Assembly: GCA_964476705.1 (NCBI GenBank)
Contig: CAYZBM010000006.1
Location: forward strand, 1-47,596
Origin: CAYZBM01 sp964476705
GTDB taxonomy: Bacteria > Pseudomonadota > Alphaproteobacteria > Rickettsiales > UBA6187
Direction of reading: 5' to 3'
Length of the DNA: 47,596 nucleotides
Part shown: positions 34,109-43,673 of the stretch, in pieces
Position numbering within the stretch: position 1 is the first letter of the stretch
How the letters are laid out: every line of letters begins with the position of its first letter
The notes under the pieces: generated by a model
Seen by the model: only the letters and a program-made list of their open reading frames with translations
Told to the model about the DNA's origin: nothing
The model's database searches: none
Position numbers and translations under genes: made by a program

Positions 34109-35473
34109 ATGACATATAATATAGAAATTCAGAAAGACCAAAAACTACCCCTCCTCCGTCTTTGGTTCCTCTTAGCTATAACCTCATTAGCTATTGCTGG
34201 CTTATTCTCTTTGCCTCCAGCTATTTTACGCGGCCCATTATTTGAAAAAATGTTTGACACTCAACATATATTTGATATCGCTTTAGTTGTGCATGTTAAT
34301 CTTTCAGTCCTAATCTGGATTATAACTATCAGCTGCTTATTATGGAATTTTTATTTACCAAAAACTTTTCTTAGCATAAATAAAAGCTTATTTTTTATCA
34401 CTGCTTTTGGGACTTTATTACTAGTAGTCTCAGCTTTTATCCCCAATACTTTAGTAGTAAAAAGCAATTATGTCCCAATGTTAGTTAATCCAGTATTTAT
34501 CATCGGTTTAAGCCTAATTTTCTCCGGAATATTTTTAACTTTAATTTTTTATATTTTAGCTAGTCTTAAAGAATGGAAAGACCTTATTATTGTCGGCTTA
34601 AAATTTTCAGCCTATACTGGAATTATTGCGATTATATGCTTTATTTTAGCTGGGTATAAATTAACTTTAGCCGAAAAAGCCGATCCGGATAGTTTTTATG
34701 AATTATTATATTGGGGTGGCGGCCATATATTACAATTTATCTATAGTAATCTGCTAATGATCGCATGGCTATGGTTAAGTCATAAAGCCGAAATAAAATC
34801 AAATTCTGGATTTTTAAGCAAAAAATACATTTTAGGGCTTTTTATATTAAATTTTATTTTTGTTCTACCTACCCCCTTAATCTATTTCTATGCCGAAAAT
34901 GTCGGAGCAACCATTCCATTATTTACCCAGCATATGCAAATATTTGCTGGAATTGTTCCATCTATTTTTTTCCTTGATCGAATGATAGCCTTAATTAAAC
35001 ATAAAAGTAACAATAGTCAAAAAGCGCCAAAATGTTATAAAATTATATTATTTTACTCTTTAATATTTTTTATTTATGGCTGCATATTAGGGCTATTTAT
35101 CAAGGGGATGAACACTATAGTTCCAGCACATTATCATGCTGCTGTGGTAGGAGGATTAAGCTTAGCTCTAATGGGAGTTTGTTACGATCTACTTGGTAAA
35201 TTAGGTTTTATTTTTAATGAAAATAATAAGATAAATTCAATCCAGGCCCATATATATAGTATCGGCCATATTCTGCATATTACCGGCCTTGCTGTTATGG
35301 GCGGATATGGTGCTTTACGTAAAACAGCGGCGGCAACTGCCGGCATTCATACGACTTTTGGTAAAATAATGTTTTTTTCTGGCGGGCCACTTGCGCTTAT
35401 TGGTGGTATATTGTTTATTTATATAGTATATAGATCCTGCTTAACTAGAGCTAAAATTGATTCTTTTTGGTAA
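34109..35473 (+). CDS. Heme-copper oxidase subunit I-like membrane protein
   Basis: A 454-residue protein with about 12 predicted membrane helices. It resembles subunit I of heme-copper oxidases of the cbb3/NOR side. Histidines are placed like heme and copper ligands: H62 in VVHVNLSVLIW, H206 in WGGGHILQF, H275 in TQHMQIF, and H341/H343 in PAHYHAAVVGG. The normal HH pair of helix VII is only a single His, and I see no adjacent subunit II, so a functional oxidase is uncertain. Such standalone subunit I-like genes occur in Rickettsiales. It is divergent from ctaA. Confidence 0.75.
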   Translation: MTYNIEIQKDQKLPLLRLWFLLAITSLAIAGLFSLPPAILRGPLFEKMFDTQHIFDIALVVHVNLSVLIWIITISCLLWNFYLPKTFLSINKSLFFITAFGTLLLVVSAFIPNTLVVKSNYVPMLVNPVFIIGLSLIFSGIFLTLIFYILASLKEWKDLIIVGLKFSAYTGIIAIICFILAGYKLTLAEKADPDSFYELLYWGGGHILQFIYSNLLMIAWLWLSHKAEIKSNSGFLSKKYILGLFILNFIFVLPTPLIYFYAENVGATIPLFTQHMQIFAGIVPSIFFLDRMIALIKHKSNNSQKAPKCYKIILFYSLIFFIYGCILGLFIKGMNTIVPAHYHAAVVGGLSLALMGVCYDLLGKLGFIFNENNKINSIQAHIYSIGHILHITGLAVMGGYGALRKTAAATAGIHTTFGKIMFFSGGPLALIGGILFIYIVYRSCLTRAKIDSFW

Positions 35474-35483
35474 TTTTGTCGTT

Positions 35484-35543
35484 GAAGATTACTAAAGCTG
35501 TCCTCATGTATAAGAATACACTGCGGTATCTTTAGTAATCTTC
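35484..35543. repeat. Long hairpin related to the 32823 element
   Basis: GAAGATTACTAAAG (35484-35497) and CTTTAGTAATCTTC (35530-35543) are perfect complements. The 32-base loop contains TGTCCTCATGTATA and TACACTGCGG. This matches, on the other strand, the core of the 32823-32973 element (GCAGTGTAC...GTACACGAGGAC). It lies just after the oxidase-like gene and before folE. No T-run follows, so it is more a mobile palindrome than a standard terminator. Confidence 0.75.
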
Positions 35544-35624
35544 GCCTAAAAATTTCTCAAAAATAATCAATTTTAGATTAGTTGATAATTTTTCGTTAAA
35601 ATTTATTTTAGATTAGATAGTAAG

Positions 35625-36206
35625 ATGAATAATAAACCTACACAACAACAAGCTGAAGAAGCCGTTAGAACTTTAATCAAATGGGCTGGAGACAATCCTG
35701 ACCGGGAAGGTTTACGCGATACTCCAAAACGGGTAATTAAAAGTTATGGCGAGTTTTTTGCTGGTTACCATTCTAATCCAGAAGAAATCTTAAGTACTAC
35801 CTTTGAAGAAACTGAAGGTTATGACGAGATGATAGTCCTTAAAGATATTATCTTTGAATCCTATTGTGAACATCATATGTTACCAATTATTGGCAAAGCC
35901 CATGTGGCCTATATTCCCAATAATCGAGTAGTTGGCATAAGTAAACTCGCAAGGCTTGTTGACGCTTTTGCAAAAAGATTACAAATTCAAGAAAAAGCAA
36001 CTTCACAAATAGCTGAAACTATTTATAAAATTCTTCAGCCCAAAGGCGTTGGAGTAGTAATCGAAGCTAGCCATCAATGTATGAGTACCCGGGGTGTATA
36101 TAAGCCTGGAGCTATTATGCAAACCAGCCGCCTACTTGGTATATTTCTTTCCAACCGCCATACACGAACGGAATTTTTAAATCTGATTATGGCGAAGAAT
36201 AACTAA
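35625..36206 (+). CDS. folE: GTP cyclohydrolase I
   Basis: A 193-residue enzyme opening GTP to 7,8-dihydroneopterin triphosphate, the first step to folate or queuosine-type products. The zinc and substrate motifs are intact: FESYCEHHMLPIIGKAHVAY with Cys and His ligands, RLQIQEKATSQIAE, and SHQCMSTRGV with the second Cys. Length is normal. ATG 35625 is chosen as the first start, giving the usual QQQAEEAVRTLIKW opening. In a host-dependent organism it may serve queuosine rather than folate. Other pathway genes are not in the window. Confidence 0.96.
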   Translation: MNNKPTQQQAEEAVRTLIKWAGDNPDREGLRDTPKRVIKSYGEFFAGYHSNPEEILSTTFEETEGYDEMIVLKDIIFESYCEHHMLPIIGKAHVAYIPNNRVVGISKLARLVDAFAKRLQIQEKATSQIAETIYKILQPKGVGVVIEASHQCMSTRGVYKPGAIMQTSRLLGIFLSNRHTRTEFLNLIMAKNN

Positions 36207-36266
36207 TTTTCAAATATTAACAATATAACCAAAATAATTTCATAGTTTAAATAAATTGAGGATAAT

Positions 36267-37280
36267 ATGTCTTATAAAATAGCAGTAGTTGGTGCAACTG
36301 GTAATGTAGGTAGAGAAATGCTATCTATTTTAGCGGAAAGAAATTTTCCTGCAACCGAAGTTGTAGCCTTAGCATCAATAAATTCTAAAGGTAAAAATAT
36401 TAGTTTTGGTGAGAAAAAAATTCTCACTGTCCAGGCGCTAGAAGAATATGATTTCACTGGCACTGATATCGGATTATTTTCTCCAGGTGGTAAAATATCA
36501 GCACAATACGCACCTATTGCCGCTAAAGCTGGTTGCGTGGTTATTGACAATACCTCCCATTTTAGAATGGAACAAGATGTGCCATTGATTATACCTGAGG
36601 TAAATCCAGAGGCTTTAAAAGATTACAAAAAAAGAAATATCATTGCTAATCCAAATTGCTCGACTATTCAAATGTTAGTAGCCTTAAAACCTTTGCATGA
36701 TGCTTTTCAAATCAAAAGAATTGTAGTTTCTACTTATCAATCAGTATCTGGAGCCGGCAAAGCCGCTATGGAAGAATTATATAGACAAACTAAAAGCGTC
36801 TATGAAATTAATAAAGTTCCACCAAAAGAATTTAAAAAGCAGATAGCTTTTAATGTTATTCCTCATATCGATTCATTTTTAGATAATGGCATGACCAAAG
36901 AAGAAGTTAAAATGATTAACGAAACAAAAAAAATACTTGATAACAATATTAAAGTGTCGGCAACTTGTGTCCGCGTACCAGTATTTGTTGGTCATTCTGA
37001 ATCAGTAAATATCGAATTTGCTAAAAAAGTCTCAAGTAAAGAGGTAAGAAACATCTTATCCAAAGCTGATGGAGTAACTGTAATTGATAATCCAGAAGAC
37101 TTGAAGTATATTACTCCGATTGAATGTGTCAGAGAAGATAATGTATATGTATCTCGGATCCGTGATGATGAGAGTATAAAAAATGGCATAAATATGTGGA
37201 TTGTTGGTGACAATCTTCGTAAAGGTGCCGCTCTTAATGCCGTACAGATTGCTGAATTGTTAATAAAAGATTATCTATAG
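36267..37280 (+). CDS. asd: Aspartate-semialdehyde dehydrogenase
   Basis: A 337-residue NADPH enzyme reducing aspartyl phosphate to aspartate semialdehyde, feeding diaminopimelate for peptidoglycan and lysine. The nucleotide motif VGATGNVGREMLSIL is at the N-terminus, the catalytic cysteine in ANPNCSTIQM, and the substrate segment ATCVRVPVFVGHSESVNIEF is present. A GAGGATAA ribosome site precedes ATG 36267. It follows folE by 60 bases and may share a transcript. Its retention fits a bacterium that still builds a cell wall. Confidence 0.96.
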   Translation: MSYKIAVVGATGNVGREMLSILAERNFPATEVVALASINSKGKNISFGEKKILTVQALEEYDFTGTDIGLFSPGGKISAQYAPIAAKAGCVVIDNTSHFRMEQDVPLIIPEVNPEALKDYKKRNIIANPNCSTIQMLVALKPLHDAFQIKRIVVSTYQSVSGAGKAAMEELYRQTKSVYEINKVPPKEFKKQIAFNVIPHIDSFLDNGMTKEEVKMINETKKILDNNIKVSATCVRVPVFVGHSESVNIEFAKKVSSKEVRNILSKADGVTVIDNPEDLKYITPIECVREDNVYVSRIRDDESIKNGINMWIVGDNLRKGAALNAVQIAELLIKDYL

Positions 37281-37355
37281 ATTTAAGTGTTGGAATTCAA
37301 GTTTCGCCACTCATTTATAGATTAAAACTAGCGAAAATGAAGACAGGTAGCTTAT

Positions 37356-39239
37356 ATGAGTAAATTGTTACAAAGTTTGGCAAATTATTTTGCATTCTTA
37401 ACTATCTTACTCTTATCTACCTTTCTTTTTGCTAAAAACTCACAAGCTGCAACTATAGAAGATTTACAAACCTATATTGAAGAGCAAAGAAAAGCAGGAC
37501 AGCCGATAAAATTAGTTGATAAATTTGGTAAGAATTTCAACGATCTTTTTTTAAGTGGTTTAGATCTTTCTGGAGTTGATCTATCAGGAGCTAATTTACG
37601 CGATATAAGTTTATTTGGTACTAATTTAAGTAATGCCAAACTTATTGGTGCTAATTTAGAACAATCAGATCTTTCATCGGCAGAGCTAAGTAATACCGAT
37701 TTTTCTGGTGCCAATTTAAGTGATGCTGATATTCAAGGTTCAATAATAAAAAATGCCAATTTTACTAACGCCAACCTAAAAGACGCTATTTTAACTGGTA
37801 GTAATCTATCTGGCTCTAATTTTACCAATGCCAATCTATATGGCACTAATATGTCAGGAAGTAATCTAAAAGCTACTATATTCAATAAGGCAAATTTATA
37901 TAGTGCAGATTTAGAAGGAGCTGACTTAACAGATAGTAAAATTATTTCTGCTTATCTTGAAGGTATAAATCTAGAAAATTCTATAGCAATAAATGCTGAT
38001 TTTTCGAACTCAGATTTATCTAGTGCAGTTTTATCAAAAGCCAATATGACTAAAGCTAAAATGGTTTCAGCTAAGTTAAATGACGCTACCATGTTTTATA
38101 CCAACTTAAGTGATGCTGATCTTTCTAAAACTGATTTAAGTAGCGCTAACTTATTACAAGCCAACCTAACTAATGCTAAGCTTTGGGGTAGCATTATGAA
38201 AAATGTCAAATTATCCAGTGCCAATCTCTATAACGCTGATTTAGAAAAAGCCTATATGGTTTCTGCAGATCTCAGAGGTACCAACCTAGAAAGAGCCGTT
38301 ATGCGCGATGTTCGCGCCGATAAATCAGTATTGTATGAAACCAAATTATCGCAAACAGATTTAGTGAATTCTTCTTTTGTAGAAGCAGAACTCGTAAATG
38401 TAGATTTACGTTCGGCAAATATGGTTGACATGAATTTAACTCAATCTTCTATCTGGAACGCTAATTTTATTGGAGCTAAACTTAACAATTCAATTTTAAA
38501 CGGCGCAAATATTCAGAATGTTAATCTTAACAATACCGATCTAAGTGGCACTAAAGTAAAAAATTTATTACTTTTAAATGTTGTCGGGCTCTCTAAGGAA
38601 GAAATAAATACTTTAGTTACACAAGGAGCATATAATTCTTTAGCAGCCCTTGCAAGTGCCGCTAGTCGAAAAACTACTTTAGAAAAAATGAATTTCACAC
38701 AAATGGATCTTAAGGGTATAAATTTATCAGAAGCTGATTTACAAAATTCTATATTTACCAAGGCTAATTTATCTAACGCAAACCTCTCAGGTAGCAATTT
38801 AGAAAATAGTAATTTTGACCATGCCATATTAGAAAATGCTAATTTAAACCAAGCAAAATTAATTAAAGTCAAATTGAGTCGTACTGACATCAACAATTCT
38901 AAATTAAGCTCGGCTGATTTAAAAAGAGCTAATCTTTCTGGCGCTAATTTAAAAAAAGCTAATTTAACTGGAGCCAATCTTACTAGTGCTAATCTTGAAA
39001 GTACTAATCTTGATGAAAGCAATTTAACCAAAGCTAACTTTACTGAAGCTAATTTACTCAGAACTAGTATGAAAGACGCTATTACAACAGATGCTCTTTT
39101 TGATGATAAAGATAAAATTAAAAGCGATGAAAACGGCGCTGAGATTAAAAATCATAATATAGAGACTAAAGGGTCGGCTGAAGATGAAAGTAAGGCCGTA
39201 GAATCAAAAGAGCAAGAAAAAGACAACAAGACTAAATAA
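37356..39239 (+). CDS. Exported pentapeptide-repeat protein
   Basis: A 627-residue protein. Residues 1-31 form a signal peptide (hydrophobic core FAFLTILLLSTFLF, probable cleavage after SQA). From about 65 to 410 and again from about 445 to 575, runs of A(D/N)LxX pentapeptides (for example GANLRDISLFGTNLSNAKL) predict a right-handed quadrilateral beta-helix. They are separated by a short helical insert (SKEEINTLVTQGAYNSLAAL). The C-terminal 50 residues are highly charged. Location should be periplasm or surface, not cytoplasm as for DNA-mimic Qnr-type proteins. Function is unknown. ATG 37356. Confidence 0.88.
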   Translation: MSKLLQSLANYFAFLTILLLSTFLFAKNSQAATIEDLQTYIEEQRKAGQPIKLVDKFGKNFNDLFLSGLDLSGVDLSGANLRDISLFGTNLSNAKLIGANLEQSDLSSAELSNTDFSGANLSDADIQGSIIKNANFTNANLKDAILTGSNLSGSNFTNANLYGTNMSGSNLKATIFNKANLYSADLEGADLTDSKIISAYLEGINLENSIAINADFSNSDLSSAVLSKANMTKAKMVSAKLNDATMFYTNLSDADLSKTDLSSANLLQANLTNAKLWGSIMKNVKLSSANLYNADLEKAYMVSADLRGTNLERAVMRDVRADKSVLYETKLSQTDLVNSSFVEAELVNVDLRSANMVDMNLTQSSIWNANFIGAKLNNSILNGANIQNVNLNNTDLSGTKVKNLLLLNVVGLSKEEINTLVTQGAYNSLAALASAASRKTTLEKMNFTQMDLKGINLSEADLQNSIFTKANLSNANLSGSNLENSNFDHAILENANLNQAKLIKVKLSRTDINNSKLSSADLKRANLSGANLKKANLTGANLTSANLESTNLDESNLTKANFTEANLLRTSMKDAITTDALFDDKDKIKSDENGAEIKNHNIETKGSAEDESKAVESKEQEKDNKTK

Positions 39240-39318
39240 CCCCTCTCTTCTGTCATAAAATCTTAATAAAACTATGTTAAAATTATCTAAAATTAACCAT
39301 AATTTGAGGTAATTAAGC

Positions 39319-40857
39319 ATGTCTTTAGAGCAACAAGCTTCATTCGCTAGAGAATATGAAAAATGGTATAGAGAAAATATTACAGATAAACTTCATGAAT
39401 ATTATTATAGTCATAAAGCTAAAACCACCAATTTTGGCATAGTCCATATTGATCATAGCCAAGATGGAGACTCCACAATCCGCAATCAAACCATTAGAGG
39501 CAAAAAAGATTGGCAAGATAAGGACTCTCCAGATATTGATGGCGATACTATGTTTCCCGAAGCCAGTGTAGGTAAAATAAGAATTGCAGGGCTTGCTTAT
39601 ATCTTTGATCAAGAAGGAATTTTAGATATTGATACGAAGGCTACAGATTTTTTTGCTAAACCTGAAGTTCATAAGTATTTGGAAGAGACATACCCCGGTA
39701 TAATGAAAAAAATCTTTACCCACTTAAGCGGAGGTGGCAGCGAGCAATCTACATTTATTGATTTTACTACACATAATTCAGGAGTTGGCGACTTAAGAAT
39801 GCATGAAATTAGTACCAAAGGACATGGTATAGTATATAAATATAATCTGACTGAAGTTTTAGAAGAATCCAAGTCTCCAGCCAGAGGACCACATAATGAT
39901 AAAACTAATCTATTTGATGATGTAGAAGGCAAATACGGAACATTTCAATATAGTAATATTGGTTATATGATATTAGGCACAGCTTTAGAAGCTGCTTATT
40001 TTTTAAAATACGGAAAAGAAAAAGATTTTAAGAAAAAAGATTACACCCAATTATTAAAAGATTTTATGCTAATACCCACAGAAGGAAAAGCTAGAAATTC
40101 AGGATTTAGACTTGAGCAGACTAAATATCCTAATGAATTAACCGAAGCAGATAATATAGCAAAACTTCATTGGTACGATCCTAAAACACAAAAATTTGTA
40201 GATTCTAGCAGATTTAATGGTCATATGGCTGCAGTTGGCCCACTTTCATCAACAAATGACCGCGAGATATTTTTTACTGAATTCTTTAAAGGTTTCCCCG
40301 GAACTAAAGAATTCGGTAAAAATAGTAATGTATTTTTCAACGATAAAACTATTGAGAAAATGCAAGAAATATGGAAAAACCCAGGCAAAAGAATAGCTTT
40401 AGGTGATGGTAACACAGAGAAAAAAAGCTTTCTTCCCCCAAATATGACCCACAGAGCAGATTCTAACTCCACTTTATATGCAGGACCAGGCTTTATGGTG
40501 GAGGTATCTAATATAGACGGTAAAGAACTTGCATATTATAAATCCGGAGTGCAATATGGAGTAAGATCGCATATTGAATTTTCTACAGGCACAGGAAAGA
40601 CCAACATTGTAACCAGACTTCAAGAAAATATTAGCGGGAAAATAGCTAAAGATGCAGGCGTAGAAACCAAAGATATAATGGAAAAATTCAGCGATAAAGC
40701 TGGTAATTTTGATCGCCTTAAGGTTTTTCAAATGGCCCAAATGGAAAATGGTCTAAAGTCTATAAAAGAACATATGGCGCAGCCATTACCAGATAGTGAA
40801 ATAGAAAAAGTTGTGGCCAGCTCAGCTTCTGACCTACAACCACAAAGAAAAGTATAA
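39319..40857 (+). CDS. Serine hydrolase of the beta-lactamase/penicillin-binding fold
   Basis: A 512-residue protein with the active-site pattern of class C beta-lactamase-like serine hydrolases: SxxK as SVGK in FPEASVGKIRIAGL (about residue 89) and YxN as YSN in FQYSNIGYMILG (about residue 212). A third motif (usually KTG or HxG) is not clear, with YKSGVQYGVRSH the likely region. No signal peptide is visible, which is unusual for a cell-wall enzyme. A polar C-terminal extension of about 80 residues follows. A GAGG site precedes ATG 39319. It could be a cytosolic esterase, an altered hydrolase, or a secreted effector. The substrate is unknown. Confidence 0.78.
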   Translation: MSLEQQASFAREYEKWYRENITDKLHEYYYSHKAKTTNFGIVHIDHSQDGDSTIRNQTIRGKKDWQDKDSPDIDGDTMFPEASVGKIRIAGLAYIFDQEGILDIDTKATDFFAKPEVHKYLEETYPGIMKKIFTHLSGGGSEQSTFIDFTTHNSGVGDLRMHEISTKGHGIVYKYNLTEVLEESKSPARGPHNDKTNLFDDVEGKYGTFQYSNIGYMILGTALEAAYFLKYGKEKDFKKKDYTQLLKDFMLIPTEGKARNSGFRLEQTKYPNELTEADNIAKLHWYDPKTQKFVDSSRFNGHMAAVGPLSSTNDREIFFTEFFKGFPGTKEFGKNSNVFFNDKTIEKMQEIWKNPGKRIALGDGNTEKKSFLPPNMTHRADSNSTLYAGPGFMVEVSNIDGKELAYYKSGVQYGVRSHIEFSTGTGKTNIVTRLQENISGKIAKDAGVETKDIMEKFSDKAGNFDRLKVFQMAQMENGLKSIKEHMAQPLPDSEIEKVVASSASDLQPQRKV

Positions 40858-40858
40858 T

Positions 40859-41119
40859 TTAAGCACCAGCTTTATTATCTGTAGCTTCAGCAGGTGTAGC
40901 TCCAGCAAAGTTACCGTATTTATTCATGAATTTAGCAACTTTACCAGCTTTTTGGTTTAAGGCTGCAACACCACCAGTCCAAGCTGGATGAGTTGTAATA
41001 TCGATATCTAATTGTAAAGTTTCACCTTTAGCACCGTAAGTTGAACGAGTTTGGAACGTACTACCATCAGTCATTCTAACTGTAATTTCATGATAATCCG
41101 GATGAATATCTTTTTTCAT
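40859..41119 (-). CDS. rpmE: 50S ribosomal protein L31
   Basis: An 86-residue L31. The core MKKDIHPDYHEITVRMTDGS and the later ITTHPAWTGG match the alphaproteobacterial form, in which the zinc-binding cysteines are absent. I start at ATG 41119. The open frame extends 10 residues further upstream (to 41149), but the family begins at MKKDIHP. The last 20 residues are an Ala/Lys-rich tail. Its stop is one base from the end of the convergent hydrolase gene. Confidence 0.94.
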   Translation of the reverse strand: MKKDIHPDYHEITVRMTDGSTFQTRSTYGAKGETLQLDIDITTHPAWTGGVAALNQKAGKVAKFMNKYGNFAGATPAEATDNKAGA

Positions 41120-41258
41120 ATTAATTAAACTCCAAAACTTGAAAAACACTTGTAAGGGTTGCGTATATACTAGGGATTTAAAAAAAAATCAAGAGAAAAC
41201 ATCTAATGTTTTTAAAATTATTCCCTCTATCTCTAATAACGCAAAAAAAGCTAAAGTA

Positions 41259-42536
41259 CTAGCTACCTTTTTTCTTCAATCTCTTCAATTTTAGCTTAAG
41301 TATCTGATTATTCTCTTTTTTTAATACTTTAAATCCTATATCCAAAATCTCACCTTCATCACCTTCTTCAGGGATATATTCAAGTTCGTGGATTAAAAGT
41401 CCGGCCATAGTAACTGCATATCTTTCTGGCAAATCCCAACCTAATTCGCGGTTAATATCTCTAACCGTTGCATCCCCATGAACATAATATACTGATTTAG
41501 CGTCCGCCGGCTTAATATATTTTAATGCGGTATCATGCTCATCTTCTATATTACCAACTATTTCTTCTAAAACATCCTCTAAAGTCACCAAACCTTCAAG
41601 ATCACCATATTCATCCACAACCAAGGCCATATGGCTATGCTTTTCACGAAATTGTAATAACTGATTACCAATATTATTAGTATCTGGAACAAACCAAGGC
41701 TCTCCAATTAGAGTAAGAACATTAATAGCCCTCAAATCACCCTTATGCTGATTTAAGGCAGTAAGCAAAGATTTTACATGCAATATGCCAATTATATTTT
41801 CAGGCTTTTCTTTCCAAACTGGAATTCTGGTATATCGGTTATCGAGCACCTGACGGACAATATCTTCAATATTTTGCTCAATATCTATACTAGTTATATT
41901 TTTACGATGAACCATTACATCTTTAACTTCAACATGCTGTAAATCTAGAATAGAAGAAAGCATATCCCGCTCTCTTTTAATCACACTACCTTCATCATGA
42001 TACATATCTATAGCCCCACGTAGTTCTTCAGCTGGAGATACAATATTATCGCTATGTTTTTTGATGCCAAAAATTACTAACAAAAAATTCACCAATATTC
42101 TAACCAAAGAAGTTATTGGCATTGTTACCTTAACAAAAAGATATAATAAGGGGGCAATCAATAAAGAAACTTTTTCTGCATTATAAAAAGCATAGGTTTT
42201 AGGCAATACTTCGGCAAAAATTAAAACAACTAAAGTTAAAATTACTGAAGCATATATAACACCTTGTTCACCTAAAAAATGTACGGCTATTGTAGTTGCA
42301 AAAGCTGAAGCTAAAATATTAGCGGTAGTATTACCTAGTAGTACGGCTCCGATTAAACTATCTTTATCTAATCTAAGCTTGGCAACTAATTTAGCTTTTT
42401 TATTACCTGCAGTTTTAAGTTTATGAATTCTCGCACTTGACGCCGCAGTCACAGCAGTTTCTGACGCCGAGAAAAATCCGGATAATAAAATTAAAAATAA
42501 AATTAAAATTAGATAAACTAAATACAACGATTCCAT
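41259..42536 (-). CDS. CNNM/CorC-type membrane protein with CBS pair (HlyC/CorC family)
   Basis: A 425-residue protein. Residues about 1-190 form the DUF21/CNNM membrane domain with four helices (SGFFSASETAVTAASSARIH at the start of the domain). Two CBS domains follow (about 205-330, with VMVHRKNITSIDIEQN, then VVDEYGDLEGLVTLEDVLEE). A C-terminal CorC_HlyC domain is at about 345-420. Family members are linked to Mg2+ or Co2+ transport, while the name hemolysin is historical and not supported. It follows aroB by 15 bases on the same strand, so it is probably in the aroK-aroB unit. Confidence 0.92.
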   Translation of the reverse strand: MESLYLVYLILILFLILLSGFFSASETAVTAASSARIHKLKTAGNKKAKLVAKLRLDKDSLIGAVLLGNTTANILASAFATTIAVHFLGEQGVIYASVILTLVVLIFAEVLPKTYAFYNAEKVSLLIAPLLYLFVKVTMPITSLVRILVNFLLVIFGIKKHSDNIVSPAEELRGAIDMYHDEGSVIKRERDMLSSILDLQHVEVKDVMVHRKNITSIDIEQNIEDIVRQVLDNRYTRIPVWKEKPENIIGILHVKSLLTALNQHKGDLRAINVLTLIGEPWFVPDTNNIGNQLLQFREKHSHMALVVDEYGDLEGLVTLEDVLEEIVGNIEDEHDTALKYIKPADAKSVYYVHGDATVRDINRELGWDLPERYAVTMAGLLIHELEYIPEEGDEGEILDIGFKVLKKENNQILKLKLKRLKKKGS

Positions 42537-42551
42537 ATAGAACTAATACAC

Positions 42552-43661
42552 TTAAATAAAACTATTCTCTAGTAATTCAACAACTGAATCTACCGTAATA
42601 TTATCAACTATAATAGACTTTCCCACATCTTCTAATAAAATAAATATCATTTTACCATTAGAAACTTTTTTATCCTGTTGCATAATCTCTATGATTTTAC
42701 CAATATTAGTTTTATTTAAACCTAAAGATTTAATATTTGTCGGCAATCCGGCTAAATTTAAATGTTTTTCTATTTTTTCAGCTATTTCTGAACCACATAG
42801 ACCAACTTTGGCCGAAAGCCTAGCTGCAAGTAGCATACCTATCCCTACCCCTTCACCGTGCAAAAGAACATCACTATATCCGGTGATCGACTCTAAAGCA
42901 TGCCCAAAAGTATGACCAAAATTAAGTAAAGCTCTTAAGCCCTGCTCTTTTTCATCTTTAGCTACTATTTGAGCTTTCATTTCACAACATTTAAATACTA
43001 TATATTTTAAAACTTCAGAATCTTTATTTAGAATTTTTGGTAAATTTTTATCCAGATAAGTAAAAAAATCAGCATCCATAATTAAACCATATTTAATTAC
43101 TTCAGCATATCCGGAAAGAAATTCTCTTTTACTTAATGTTGCAAGAAATGAACTGTCGGCAAGCACTAATTTAGGTTGATAAAAACTGCCAATTAAATTT
43201 TTACCATATTTGCTATTAACTCCGGTTTTACCGCCAACTGAACTATCTACTTGCGCAAGTAATGTTGTGGGCATTTGAATAAAATTAACTCCCCTTAATA
43301 AAATAGAGGCCGTAAATCCAGTTATATCACCAACAACTCCACCACCCAAAGCAATCAAAGTTATTTTTCGGTCGGGTTTTAAAAGTAAAATTTTTTCAAC
43401 TATTTCTTCTACTTTAGTAAATGATTTAGTTTTTTCGCCAGCTGGTAAAATTATTTGCTCAGCATGAATTCCAAACTCTTTTAATTTGTCGGTGAGTTGA
43501 GATAAATATAATTTAGCGACATTGTCATCAGTTATAATGACTATTTTATTACTGGTAAGATTAGGAATTAGATATTCTTTAGCCGCTTTTAGTAAATCCT
43601 CTCCTACCACAATAGGATATGACCTATCGGCCAAATCTATTTTTAAAACCTGGGTTACCAT
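42552..43661 (-). CDS. aroB: 3-dehydroquinate synthase
   Basis: A 369-residue NAD- and metal-dependent enzyme converting DAHP to 3-dehydroquinate, step two of the shikimate pathway. The NAD-binding ALGGGVVGDITGFTASILLR, the substrate block PTTLLAQVDSSVGGKTGVN and the metal-binding LNFGHTFGHALE with LLHGEGVGIGM are all intact. Length is typical. It lies 12 bases after aroK, the classic pair. Retention of aromatic synthesis genes is not universal in Rickettsiales and hints at fuller biosynthesis than in Rickettsia. Confidence 0.97.
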   Translation of the reverse strand: MVTQVLKIDLADRSYPIVVGEDLLKAAKEYLIPNLTSNKIVIITDDNVAKLYLSQLTDKLKEFGIHAEQIILPAGEKTKSFTKVEEIVEKILLLKPDRKITLIALGGGVVGDITGFTASILLRGVNFIQMPTTLLAQVDSSVGGKTGVNSKYGKNLIGSFYQPKLVLADSSFLATLSKREFLSGYAEVIKYGLIMDADFFTYLDKNLPKILNKDSEVLKYIVFKCCEMKAQIVAKDEKEQGLRALLNFGHTFGHALESITGYSDVLLHGEGVGIGMLLAARLSAKVGLCGSEIAEKIEKHLNLAGLPTNIKSLGLNKTNIGKIIEIMQQDKKVSNGKMIFILLEDVGKSIIVDNITVDSVVELLENSFI

Positions 43662-43673
43662 TATATTTTTCTC

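Noticed and set aside
41259..42536. Hemolysin
   Set aside because: The HlyC/CorC name is historical. The domains (DUF21, CBS pair, CorC_HlyC) fit a metal-transport-related membrane protein.
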